Source: Sphingobium sp. 15-1 (GTDB taxonomy: Bacteria > Pseudomonadota > Alphaproteobacteria > Sphingomonadales > Sphingomonadaceae). From it: a DNA stretch of 64,000 bases. The translations under genes and the position numbers were made by a program. Positions 1-7,035 of this stretch are shown here, one piece after another. Position 1 is the first letter of the stretch; the number at the start of each line of letters is the position of its first letter. The stretch is taken from the NCBI RefSeq assembly GCF_013375535.1, contig NZ_JABXJG010000002.1, positions 682,001 through 746,000 of the forward strand, written 5' to 3'. The notes beneath the pieces were generated by a model, which was given only the letters and a program-made list of their open reading frames with translations, had not been told where the DNA came from and made no database searches.

Positions 1-795
1 AGCGATCTGGTCATAATGATAGTCGCGCGGGACATCGACCCAAGGGGACCATCGCGCGGTCCGCTGGTCGAGGGGATTGAGCAGCGTATCATATTTGGGG
101 CGGTAGAATTTCTCGACGAAGGTGCCTGCGGTATCATAGACGATCGCCCGTCGACCCGATGTGCGAATGCCCTCCAGCATCTTGACGATGAGATTGGTCT
201 TGCCGGTGCCGGGCGCTCCGCAGAGGAGGATATGCTCGGGCTCGAAAGCCTCCGGCACCGGGACTCCCCCGATCGTGAGCGGCCCCTTCTTCTGCCAGAG
301 AAGCGCCCGCTTCAACTGTCTGACGGTGCCGAAGCGGGCGCCGCGCAGGAATTGATTGGAGCCAAGGCCGCGTCCCGTGCGGGTGAAATAGAACCAGGCC
401 CAAAGCAGCATGGCGAGGGCGAAGACACCCGACAGAGCAGCCCCGTGCAGGAGGTAGCTTTCGAAGGCCGCGAGGGTCTTGTGGGCCAGCCGGGAGTCGA
501 GCAGCGCCTTGGGCGTGGTCCAATATTGCTGGCCCGTTGGTGTCCTGAACAGGATCGGCGTGACATTGCCGGGAACCGCGTCTCTCATGAAGGTCGCCTG
601 GCCGATCTTCACCAGCACGAAACGCTCATAGTCGGAGGATTTTTCGAGCGCATACCAGACGATACCGCCGATCCAGATCACGAGACCGGCAAGGCAAGTC
701 TGGTAGAAGACCTGGGTGGTCATGCGGACATTGTGAACGATGGCCTGTCCACCCCTCGTCCAACTGCCCAGCGTGTCGTTGCGGAAGATGCTCAT
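1..795 (-). CDS. traD: Type IV coupling protein TraD/VirD4-like, N-terminal part (runs off left edge)
   Basis: Coupling proteins are inner-membrane ATPases that deliver the relaxase-DNA complex to the type IV secretion channel. Only the first ~265 residues are visible because the frame is still open at base 1. They show two membrane segments (about residues 30-50, with IWIGGIVWYAL, and 115-137, with FALAMLLWAWFYF), then a Walker A loop GAPGTGKTN at about 193-201 followed by a YDTAGTF strand. The ATG at 795-793 has a GGAGGGA ribosome site and overlaps the stop of the upstream ribbon-helix-helix gene (ATGA), so the two are co-translated. The relaxase gene is not in the window. Family identity is secure; the choice between TraD and VirD4/TraG naming is less so. 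Confidence 0.85.
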   Translation of the reverse strand, partial: MSIFRNDTLGSWTRGGQAIVHNVRMTTQVFYQTCLAGLVIWIGGIVWYALEKSSDYERFVLVKIGQATFMRDAVPGNVTPILFRTPTGQQYWTTPKALLDSRLAHKTLAAFESYLLHGAALSGVFALAMLLWAWFYFTRTGRGLGSNQFLRGARFGTVRQLKRALLWQKKGPLTIGGVPVPEAFEPEHILLCGAPGTGKTNLIVKMLEGIRTSGRRAIVYDTAGTFVEKFYRPKYDTLLNPLDQRTARWSPWVDVPRDYHYDQIA

Positions 796-1091
796 GAACG
801 TCCCTCCTCAGACAGAAGGCCCCGCTCATCGAGCAATTGGCGGGCATAGCCTTGCCCCTTTTCCAAGGCCTGCGGCGCTCGTTCGCCGACCGCGGTCACG
901 AGGATCGCGAACGTCTGGATTACCACCGCGAGGATCTCGTCTTTCGACGAGTAAATATAGGCGCGATCAGGATCGGCGGCCCTGGTCAGGACTGACCGGA
1001 TGAATGCGGAAAGACTGAGATCGGCCCCATTGGCGCGCCGAAGGAGGCGCCGATGGAGGGCGTCGTCGAGACGAAAAGTAACTGTGACCAT
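792..1091 (-). CDS. Ribbon-helix-helix (CopG/TraM-like) conjugation accessory protein
   Basis: A 99-residue protein whose N-terminus reads as a ribbon-helix-helix DNA-binding domain (MVTVTFRLDDALHRRLLRRA, then LSLSAFIRSVL), followed by a helical C-terminal half. Proteins of this size directly before a coupling-protein gene commonly bind near oriT, join the relaxosome and contact the coupling protein. The stop codon overlaps the start of the TraD gene. The palindromes at about 1200-1320, just upstream of this gene, are plausible binding sites, which would fit autoregulation. The DNA-binding fold is seen; the relaxosome role is inferred from position. Confidence 0.7.
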   Translation of the reverse strand: MVTVTFRLDDALHRRLLRRANGADLSLSAFIRSVLTRAADPDRAYIYSSKDEILAVVIQTFAILVTAVGERAPQALEKGQGYARQLLDERGLLSEEGRS

Positions 1092-1602
1092 GCAGAAGCT
1101 CCGATGATACGGAGCCCCTACCGGGGAGGTGAAGCACAGCTTTTATAGTTGAAATGAAGGGATTTTTCAACACCCCGAGGACGGCGCGTTCAAAATGTCA
1201 GGATACGGAAAAATAATACGGATCATACCGCATCATTTCAGTATCTTATCAAGAAAATGCGATGGCCCGGTCATACCGGTATGACGATCTGCGGTGCATC
1301 GGTAATACCCGTATGACGCCCGCAAAGCCGCAGAAATGCTGGGCAAACGCCACGCAGCACCCGTGCGTGGGGTGCATTACAAACGGCCAGCGGTCGTGCG
1401 TCCTTTCTTCGCAGCGCGCTTGCCCGCTGCGTTGCCTCGTGCCGGAAGGCGCGGGGCTCCCCCGCAGGGGGTCTTGTTCTTCCCGGCGGCACGCCGGGCA
1501 GCAACTCTTTCCTCGCCTGTGCGCGAGACCTGGATTGCAATCATGATGTTCTCCATCGATAATGAGGGTTGGCGGGCAGACCATCCGATGAGGAAGATGA
1601 TC
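1092..1602. other. Intergenic region with palindromes, candidate oriT / divergent promoter region
   Basis: No convincing gene is seen in these 511 bases, which separate the leftward relaxosome/coupling genes from the rightward small TraD-like gene. An AT-richer stretch (about 1140-1260) is followed by repeated CATACCG/CGGTATG motifs and then GC-rich hairpin sequence (about 1440-1500). The position, between divergent conjugation accessory genes, and the palindromes suit an origin of transfer or a shared operator, but no recognisable nic core was found by eye. Confidence 0.4.
1270..1317. promoter_or_regulatory. Two 16-bp palindromic sites spaced 32 bp apart
   Basis: Bases 1270-1285 read GTCATACCGGTATGAC, a perfect palindrome. 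Bases 1302-1317 read GTAATACCCGTATGAC, the same site with two differences. Their starts are exactly 32 bp apart, about three helical turns, which suits cooperative binding by a dimeric regulator. Related half-sites (CATACCG, GATACGG) lie at about 1201-1231. The ribbon-helix-helix protein encoded next door is the natural candidate ligand; that is inference. Confidence 0.55.
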
Positions 1603-1863
1603 ATGCCCAAATTGACTGACCGGGAACGCCTTGCGGGCCTTGAGGCGCAACAGAAGAAGATCGCGCAGGATATCCTGGACACCCGCCGCACCCTGCGCGG
1701 CAAATATGCCGCCATGCTTGCCGATATGGAGATCGAGCGACTGTCGGAACGGGAGTGCCGCGAAATCCTTGTCCATGCGATCCGGGCGGGTGGCACGGCC
1801 TCGATCGCTGCTCTTAAAAGCCTCTCTGCGACACATCGCGCCGAACCCGACAAGCGCCCGTAG
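1603..1863 (+). CDS. Small conjugal transfer protein, TraD-like relaxosome accessory
   Basis: An 86-residue basic, mostly helical protein (starts MPKLTDRERLAGLEAQQKKI). Length and composition resemble the small TraD accessory proteins of alphaproteobacterial conjugative plasmids, which are unrelated to the large coupling protein also called TraD. The start at 1603 is chosen because AGGAAG lies 6 bases upstream; in-frame ATGs at 1588 and 1543 would add a short tail. It faces away from the leftward coupling-protein operon, across the palindrome-rich region. The family call is by resemblance and moderate. Confidence 0.5.
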   Translation: MPKLTDRERLAGLEAQQKKIAQDILDTRRTLRGKYAAMLADMEIERLSERECREILVHAIRAGGTASIAALKSLSATHRAEPDKRP

Positions 1864-1996
1864 GGCGTCCCTGCGACGAGCACGGCGGAGCCGCGCGCAG
1901 GAGGCCCGCGCCGCATGGCGCGGCCTCGTCGACCGACGGGACCGGCGCTATCGCGGCGGTCCTTGAGGGCGACGAAAGGGTGGTGGAAAGGAAAAG

Positions 1997-2035
1997 AGCG
2001 GGACCGATCCGGGAGAAACCCGAACCGGTCCCGCT
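1997..2035 (-). terminator. Hairpin terminator after the first DUF2493 gene
   Basis: A perfect 10-bp inverted repeat (AGCGGGACCG at 1997-2006, CGGTCCCGCT at 2026-2035). Read on the minus strand it is followed by CTTTTCCTTTCC, and it lies 14 bases past the stop at 2049. Confidence 0.65.
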
Positions 2036-2048
2036 GTCCTTGGCGGGT

Positions 2049-3032
2049 TCAGTCGACCCAATGCGCAGGCCCTCCATAAAGGGTGAGCAGGATGGGATCG
2101 ACGCCTATCGAGCGCATCACTCGTACAAGTTGCGCCTGGACCCCGCTACCCTCCGCAATGACGGCCTCGACCGGTCGCAGCCGGGCGATCTGGTCGTTGC
2201 GCACGAACCCCGCCCGATTGCCCCAGCGCCCCTTGTCGATGCCCAGCCTCACCACCGGTGTCCCGGTCCGGGCGGCCCAGGCTTCGGCGATGGCGTCCCC
2301 TCCGCATTTCTGCGCCGTGGTCAACAACACCATCGTCGGGCGCACCGCCTTGATCCGATCGAGGGCTTTCCAGATCGGCGTATAATCGGACCATTGGCTG
2401 CCACCGGAAAAGGCCACCAACGGGCCGTCGGGGTGATGCTGCCCAATCCGGCGTTGACGGCGCGCGGCGAGATAATCGGTGCCGTTGATGACGCTCGCGG
2501 TGCGCTTGGAGGATATCAGCGTGGCCTTTGGTGCTGACCAGGGCTTCCCGGTCTCATTGTGGAAGATGTCTGCCGCATGATCGCGCATGCAGGCCATTGC
2601 GTCGGATGCTTCGTCGAGAAAGGCGAGCAGTTCGTGCACCCGTTCCAGTTCGACGCTGTGGATCTCGCTGCCATCGGCGCGGCGGAGCAGGTCCTGCATG
2701 TCGCGCGTCGCCTTGTCCGCCTGGGCTGCCCACTGATCGGCTGCGCGGTGGAAGCTGTAGACCATCCCCCATGCGATGGTCCCCGCTGCGCTTTGCAGCC
2801 GGCTGTCCCGCAGCACGTCGAAAAGGGTCGTGACGATCAGTTCGATGGCGAGTTGGACCTGTGCCGGGTCGGGCATCTCGCAGGGCATTTCATCCTCGCC
2901 CTTCCCGATCCGCACCCCATCCAGATCTGATGCGAAGGCGGCGAGGAAGCTCTCGCTTGTCGAGTTGTCGTCGGCGGCGATGTGCGCCACGATCTCGGAG
3001 AAGGAGCGGATGGAACGGTTGGTCTTGGTCAT
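2049..3032 (-). CDS. DUF2493 (SLOG superfamily) protein, copy 1
   Basis: A 327-residue protein. The N-terminal ~200 residues are helical and acidic; the C-terminal part (about 203-320) looks like a DUF2493/YspA-type SLOG Rossmann domain, with VAFSGGSQWSDY at about 206-217, KGRWGNRAGF at 267-276 and AVIAEGSG at 290-297. SLOG domains are predicted to bind nucleotides or nucleotide-derived ligands; no enzymatic role is established for this plasmid-borne type. The start at 3032 is set by AAGGAGG just upstream rather than the earlier in-frame codon at 3116. A paralogue lies at 3696-4721. Terminator hairpins bracket the gene. Confidence 0.75.
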   Translation of the reverse strand: MTKTNRSIRSFSEIVAHIAADDNSTSESFLAAFASDLDGVRIGKGEDEMPCEMPDPAQVQLAIELIVTTLFDVLRDSRLQSAAGTIAWGMVYSFHRAADQWAAQADKATRDMQDLLRRADGSEIHSVELERVHELLAFLDEASDAMACMRDHAADIFHNETGKPWSAPKATLISSKRTASVINGTDYLAARRQRRIGQHHPDGPLVAFSGGSQWSDYTPIWKALDRIKAVRPTMVLLTTAQKCGGDAIAEAWAARTGTPVVRLGIDKGRWGNRAGFVRNDQIARLRPVEAVIAEGSGVQAQLVRVMRSIGVDPILLTLYGGPAHWVD

Positions 3033-3283
3033 GGGAACCTCCTTGTACTGAACCAAAAGAGGCTTTCCCTCGACACGGGCTTGCGCCGGCGGGGTCAAGG
3101 ATCGTGGCGCAGCCACGACCGCGAAGCGGCGATGGGGGTCACGATTTTTTCTGGCGCGCGCCAGGCCTGACAGGGAGTGCCGCCGCCCGCCCGCCAGGAA
3201 AAATGGTGGGGCCCCGTCGTCCTTGAGGCCGCCGGTGTTCCCCGTGTAAACTTAACCCCGATGTTGAGAGAAGAGAGGAGGCT

Positions 3284-3316
3284 CGAGAATCGGGGGCTCG
3301 ATGCCCCCGATTCTCG
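3284..3316 (-). terminator. Strong hairpin, likely terminator
   Basis: A perfect 14-bp stem (CGAGAATCGGGGGC and its complement) closed by the loop TCGAT, followed on the minus strand by a pyrimidine-rich run. It lies downstream of the small gene ending at 3383 and could end that transcript. Confidence 0.5.
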
Positions 3317-3352
3317 AATGGGTGCCTCTGGACGAAACCTCAAAAGGCGCGG

Positions 3353-3371
3353 GGCAGGCTCGATGCCTGCC
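3353..3371 (-). terminator. Short hairpin just past the 3383-3625 gene
   Basis: GGCAGGC-TCGAT-GCCTGCC, a perfect 7-bp stem with the same TCGAT loop as the hairpin at 3284-3316. It begins 12 bases after the stop codon. There is no clear T-run, so it may stabilise the mRNA end rather than terminate on its own. Confidence 0.4.
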
Positions 3372-3382
3372 TCGGGTCTTCG

Positions 3383-3625
3383 TCAAGCCTTGCGGCGGGC
3401 ACCGACCTCGCCATCGGGCGGGATGTAAGCGGCGAAAGGATCGCCATCATTCAGATGACCGAAGGGGGTCATGATATAATCGCCGCGGTCCCTCCCGACT
3501 GCGCAGATCACGTAGCGCGGTTCACCCGTGGCGGCATCAGTGCATTCGAGCAGGGCAAGATTTCCATCGGCAGCTGCGCGCAGCAGCGTTTGGAAATTGC
3601 GGCGATAAGAATCTGGAATAGCCAT
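3383..3625 (-). CDS. Small plasmid-associated protein of unknown function
   Basis: An 80-residue protein beginning MAIPDSYRRNFQTLLRA and containing CTDAATGEPRYVICAVGR and YIMTPFGHL. It resembles short conserved proteins (possibly DUF6117) that sit among DUF2493, DUF736 and antirestriction-type genes on sphingomonad plasmids; the family number is from memory and unverified. The start at 3625 is preceded by GGGAG. It lies between the two DUF2493 paralogues, with a terminator on each side, so it is probably transcribed alone. No function can be assigned. Confidence 0.6.
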   Translation of the reverse strand: MAIPDSYRRNFQTLLRAAADGNLALLECTDAATGEPRYVICAVGRDRGDYIMTPFGHLNDGDPFAAYIPPDGEVGARRKA

Positions 3626-3644
3626 GAACAACTCCCATGGAAAA

Positions 3645-3671
3645 GGGGACGGTCGCACCCGCGCCGTCCCC
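3645..3671 (-). terminator. Hairpin terminator after the second DUF2493 gene
   Basis: GGGGACGG at 3645-3652 pairs with CCGTCCCC at 3664-3671. On the minus strand the stem is followed by TTTTCC. It lies between the stop at 3696 and the next start at 3625. Confidence 0.6.
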
Positions 3672-3695
3672 GATGATGTCTTATAAGGGCTACAA

Positions 3696-4721
3696 TCAGC
3701 TGCGCCGCCTACGCCAACTGGCCTTCGGACGACCGACGTCTGCGGCGGGGGCCTGGTCCGCCTTGCGGAAGGCATGGATCGGAACGCTGGCCTTGCGCAG
3801 CGCCTGGTAGAGATTGGCCTGGATGCCGGACCCTTCGCCCAGCACGGCTTCGACCGGCTGCAATTCGACCATCTTGCGGTTCCGGGCGAAGGGCGCTTTA
3901 CGCCCCGCTCCCGGCAAGGTGTAGGCGACAAGCGGAACCTGGCGGTCCCCCGCCCATGCCGCGACGATGGCATCGAACCCCTTCCGTTGGGCGGTCGTCA
4001 CCAGCATCATATGCGGTATGCGTTCGAGAATGAGGTCGAGACGCTCCCAGATTGGTTGCCAGTCATGCCAGACGGCATGGCCCGAGGCGATCACGATCGG
4101 TCCCGTTGGCAGATAGCGCTCGCGGGCGGCGAGATCGCGAGCGCGCAGATAGTCCTGCACGGCGACCTGGGTTGCGCTCGATGCTTGCAGCGCGCGAGCC
4201 GAACGGGTCTTGCTACCCTTTGAAGGGGACCAGGGCCAGCCGGACTGGGCGCGATACATTTCGGCCGCATAGTCGCGCATACACTCGACCGCCTCGCGCT
4301 GTTCGGTGGTGGACTGGCAGAGGAGCTGCTTATCCTCCAGTTGCTGATTATAGACCTCGGAAAGGTCGGGCCTGTTCGCCATGTCGCGCAGTTCATCGGC
4401 AAGCGCATCCTCACGCCGTTCCAGCTTGTTAGCCACGAAGTGGAAGGAGTTGACGAAGCCCCAAGCGATCTCCGCGGCGAGCGGTTCAAGCCGCGTATCG
4501 GCGAGGAGGTCGAAGATGGTGGCGATCACCGCCCCGCACTCAGCCTGCGCCGCGAGCGGCTCGGGCATATCATGATCACCCGGTTCTTCGCCCGGCTCAA
4601 CGATGGTGAGGGGTATGGGATCACCGAAGGCGCGCTGGAAATCGGAGCTGGCGGTGATCGCGGCATAGAGGCTCTTCAGGTCAGCGAGGCTGTCCACGCT
4701 GCGGGGATGAATGTCCGTCAT
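3696..4721 (-). CDS. DUF2493 (SLOG superfamily) protein, copy 2
   Basis: A 341-residue paralogue of the protein at 2049-3032 with the same plan: an acidic helical N-terminal half, then a SLOG-like domain with GPIVIASGHAVWHDW, the strand MMLVTTAQRKGFDAI and the loop AVLGEGSGIQANLY. Shared features include TTAQ, PVEAV and EGSG. The C-terminal tail is basic (KASWRRRRS). The start at 4721 is chosen because GAGGAGAT lies just upstream; the longer frame from 4736 would include this site. The two copies differ throughout, so the duplication is old. Likely transcribed alone, between two hairpin terminators. Role unknown; nucleotide-type ligand binding is inferred from the fold. Confidence 0.75.
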   Translation of the reverse strand: MTDIHPRSVDSLADLKSLYAAITASSDFQRAFGDPIPLTIVEPGEEPGDHDMPEPLAAQAECGAVIATIFDLLADTRLEPLAAEIAWGFVNSFHFVANKLERREDALADELRDMANRPDLSEVYNQQLEDKQLLCQSTTEQREAVECMRDYAAEMYRAQSGWPWSPSKGSKTRSARALQASSATQVAVQDYLRARDLAARERYLPTGPIVIASGHAVWHDWQPIWERLDLILERIPHMMLVTTAQRKGFDAIVAAWAGDRQVPLVAYTLPGAGRKAPFARNRKMVELQPVEAVLGEGSGIQANLYQALRKASVPIHAFRKADQAPAADVGRPKASWRRRRS

Positions 4722-4754
4722 GGGATATCTCCTCATGGGATGGGCAAAGAAAAA

Positions 4755-4783
4755 GGGCTGGAGAAGCAGCGCTTCCCCAGCCC
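4755..4783 (-). terminator. Intrinsic terminator after the DUF736 gene
   Basis: GGGCTGG/CCAGCCC with an inner GAAGC/GCTTC stem, followed on the minus strand by TTTTTCTTT. It starts 23 bases after the stop at 4806. This is the clearest rho-independent terminator in the left part of the window. Confidence 0.75.
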
Positions 4784-4805
4784 GATTGCTGCGATGATCG
4801 AACCC

Positions 4806-5294
4806 TCAGTTGCGGAAATCGTCATCGAAATCGGCACCGGCGCCGGCTAGCTGGCCGCCCAGTTCCGCAGTGCTTGCGCCGAAGCCACCTTCGCCGCCCG
4901 GTTGATAGTCGGAACCGCCGCCGCCCATGCTGTCGTAATTGGCGGTGCCAAAGCCCGAACCGCCGAAGTCGGACCGGAGCGTGTCGCGCCGCCAGGCGAT
5001 GGAGTAGCCTCCATTCTCGATCGGGAACAGCGCAATCGCCAGCGGTTCGGGGAGGCTCGGATCATCGATATTGCCGGCGAGGAAGACTTCTCCGGACCTT
5101 TTCGCGGTTGCCTCCCACAGCGCGCCCACCTGCACCCACCGCCGCGCGACGTTGAGGGCGATGACTTCATAGACGGGCGCCCTGGGGTTCATGCTATCGA
5201 CCTTGCGCAGGCCGATCCGGGGGAGATCGATCGTGCGGGTGGCGAGACGGCCTTCGAGACGACCATTGACGAGATGAACTTCACCGATATTCAT
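4806..5294 (-). CDS. DUF736 family protein with glycine-rich tail
   Basis: A 162-residue protein. The first ~105 residues match the DUF736 pattern known from alphaproteobacterial plasmids: an N-terminal beta region (GEVHLVNGRLEGRLATRTID), a VGALWEATAKRSGEVFLAGNID segment shared in outline with the family, then DPSLPEPLAIALFP. A Gly/Ser/Asp-rich tail (GGGGSDYQPGGEGGFG) follows, longer than in the minimal family. DUF736 genes usually accompany plasmid transfer or maintenance genes; their biochemical role is not established. A ribosome site AAAGGT lies upstream and a strong terminator follows, so it is probably monocistronic. Confidence 0.75.
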   Translation of the reverse strand: MNIGEVHLVNGRLEGRLATRTIDLPRIGLRKVDSMNPRAPVYEVIALNVARRWVQVGALWEATAKRSGEVFLAGNIDDPSLPEPLAIALFPIENGGYSIAWRRDTLRSDFGGSGFGTANYDSMGGGGSDYQPGGEGGFGASTAELGGQLAGAGADFDDDFRN

Positions 5295-5790
5295 TGACTT
5301 GACCTTTCATTCTATCGCTCGAAACCCATTCCCGGCGACAAAAATCTCAGATCCCTCTCTTCTCTGGTCCCCGACCGTAGGGCCTGACGCATCCCTCTCG
5401 GCTCTGGCGTACGCCACCAAGCAACCGCTTCCCCCTTTTCGCGCATGTGCTGAACGCCCGACAATCTCGCGACCGCGATACCCTCTGGCCCAGCGCGGCA
5501 GGGATGACCGCCCGCCAGGGCCGAGACCCGCGCAGCGGGGCTCGGGGCGAAGCCCGTCAGCCCGGCGTCCGCGGAACGCGGGCGGCCGCCCATCCCCCTT
5601 ACAAGCTACAAGACCAACTCCTGCACGGCTCCACGCAACGCGGACATAAGCCGCCGGCCATGCGCAAAGGAGAATGAGGGGCCATTTCTTCGCGATCGGC
5701 GCATAAAGTCGATTTCGAAATCATCCGGGTTTCGATCTCCATCGCGGCATGAGAGCATCGATATTCGCTGCCAAGCACTCGGACATCCCG
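5295..5790. other. Intergenic stretch without a convincing gene
   Basis: About 500 bases. Short open frames exist on both strands, but they lack ribosome sites and have low-complexity translations typical of GC-rich shadow frames. A GC-rich imperfect hairpin (around GACCCGCGCAGCGGGGCTC, about 5527-5546) is the only structure noted. The promoter for the leftward DUF736 gene should be here. Confidence 0.5.
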
Positions 5791-6090
5791 TCAGCTGTGG
5801 TCATAGGTTGGCCAAGCCGATGATGGCGGTTCGTCGCGGTCAAATAGAACCCAGGACGCGTCGCCCTGAAAGGCGGCCTCAAGGATCGTCCAGAGTTCGC
5901 GTGACACACCAAGCGGCGGTTCGACTTCACCCAAAACCACGCAAGTGTGAACGAAAAAGCCGTAGAGATGAGGCTCGATCACCAGCGCGCCGTGGTCGAC
6001 CACGACCCGGCCGCCTTCATTGCGGGGGGCATTCAAGATGAGTTGATCGATGGCGTTCCGCTCGGCCTTGGGCAGGTGGGCGGTAGAAAC
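5791..6090 (-). pseudogene. Hypothetical protein truncated at its N-terminus by IS21
   Basis: About 99 codons remain (VSTAHLPKAERN near the break; later VVVDHGALVIEPHLYGFF, SRELWTILEAAFQ and the C-terminal SSAWPTYDHS). The frame is open up to the insertion sequence, and the only start available to it is a TTG inside the IS end, so the natural start was removed. Sequence across the IS (from 8654) does not continue this gene but belongs to another gene on the other strand. The family is not recognised. Confidence 0.6.
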
Positions 6091-6186
6091 TGTCAACCGG
6101 CGCGCAAAGTTGACCCCCTATCGGCGCCCAACATTGACCCCCTTTTTGTGAGTGCCGGCGGTTATCCCGGTAGTCCATAGGAGGGA

Positions 6187-6238
6187 CCCGCGGACGCCGC
6201 CGCGCGCCGTCAGGAGCGCTGGCGGCGGCGTCCGCGGG
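6187..6238. terminator. GC-rich hairpin inside IS21, past istB
   Basis: CCCGCGGACGCCGCC pairs perfectly with GGCGGCGTCCGCGGG across a loop of about 20 bases. It lies downstream of the leftward istB stop (6307). There is no T-run, so a terminating role is only possible; it may also shield IS genes from or limit outgoing transcription. Confidence 0.4.
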
Positions 6239-6306
6239 AGGTGCCTGTGGACCCACCGGGGTAACCGCCGGGGATGGGGGTCCGGGGGAAGGGGTTTTTC
6301 CTCGTC

Positions 6307-7035
6307 TCAGCTTCGGTTTTTGAACCGCCAGCTATCGTTGCCGGTCTCGATAATGTCGCAGTGGTGGGTGACGCGGTCCAGCAGCGCCGTTGTCATTTTG
6401 GCATCCTGGAAGACGCTCGGCCATTCGCCGAAGGCGAGATTGGTGGTGATGATCACCGAGGTCTTTTCATAGAGTTTGCTGATCAGATGGAACAGCATCT
6501 GCCCTCCTGAACGGGCGAACGGCAGATACCCGAGTTCGTCCAGCACCACGACGTCCAGGCGGGCCATCTGGGCGGCCAGGTTGCCAGCCTTGGCCTGCCG
6601 GGTTTCCTCCTCCAGACGATTGACCAGGTCGACAGTATTGAAGAACCGTCCTCTCGACCCGGCACGAACCACGGCAGCGGCGATGGCAAGCGCGAGATGT
6701 GTCTTGCCGGTGCCGGTGCCACCAACCAGTACGATATTGCGCCTTTCCGGCAGGAATGAACCGGCATGGAGTGAACGCACCAGGCTTTCGTTGATCGGTG
6801 TATCGGCGAACACAAAGCCGTCGAGATCCTTGATGGCCGGCAGCCTGGCCGCAGTCATGCGGTATCGGATCGAAGCGGCTTCTCGATGCGCGCCTTCAGC
6901 GCGGAGCAGGTCGCCGAGCATCTCCATGGCGGTCCGGTCACGACGGACGCCGTTGGTAACGGCATCGTCGAACGCGGCGATCATGCCCTTTAGGCCCAGC
7001 CCCTTCAGGGCTGCCAACATCTCATGCCGCTGCAT
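6307..7035 (-). CDS. istB: IS21 helper ATPase IstB
   Basis: IstB is the AAA+ ATPase that assists the IS21 transposase in target selection. The protein has a helical N-terminal domain, Walker A VGGTGTGKTHLA, Walker B VVVLDELGYLPF and a sensor-like SVIITTNLAFGEW. It ends SWRFKNRS. The start at 7035 (MQRHEMLAAL) lies inside the 3' end of istA, giving a 14-base overlap and suggesting translational coupling; the frame extends to 7056 without a better start. Length (~242 residues) is normal for the family and no disruption is seen. Confidence 0.9.
   Translation of the reverse strand: MQRHEMLAALKGLGLKGMIAAFDDAVTNGVRRDRTAMEMLGDLLRAEGAHREAASIRYRMTAARLPAIKDLDGFVFADTPINESLVRSLHAGSFLPERRNIVLVGGTGTGKTHLALAIAAAVVRAGSRGRFFNTVDLVNRLEEETRQAKAGNLAAQMARLDVVVLDELGYLPFARSGGQMLFHLISKLYEKTSVIITTNLAFGEWPSVFQDAKMTTALLDRVTHHCDIIETGNDSWRFKNRS

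Noticed and set aside
16..849. 277-codon open frame on the plus strand
   Set aside because: It is antisense to the coupling-protein gene, whose minus-strand translation has membrane segments and a Walker A motif; the plus-strand product is charged low-complexity sequence.
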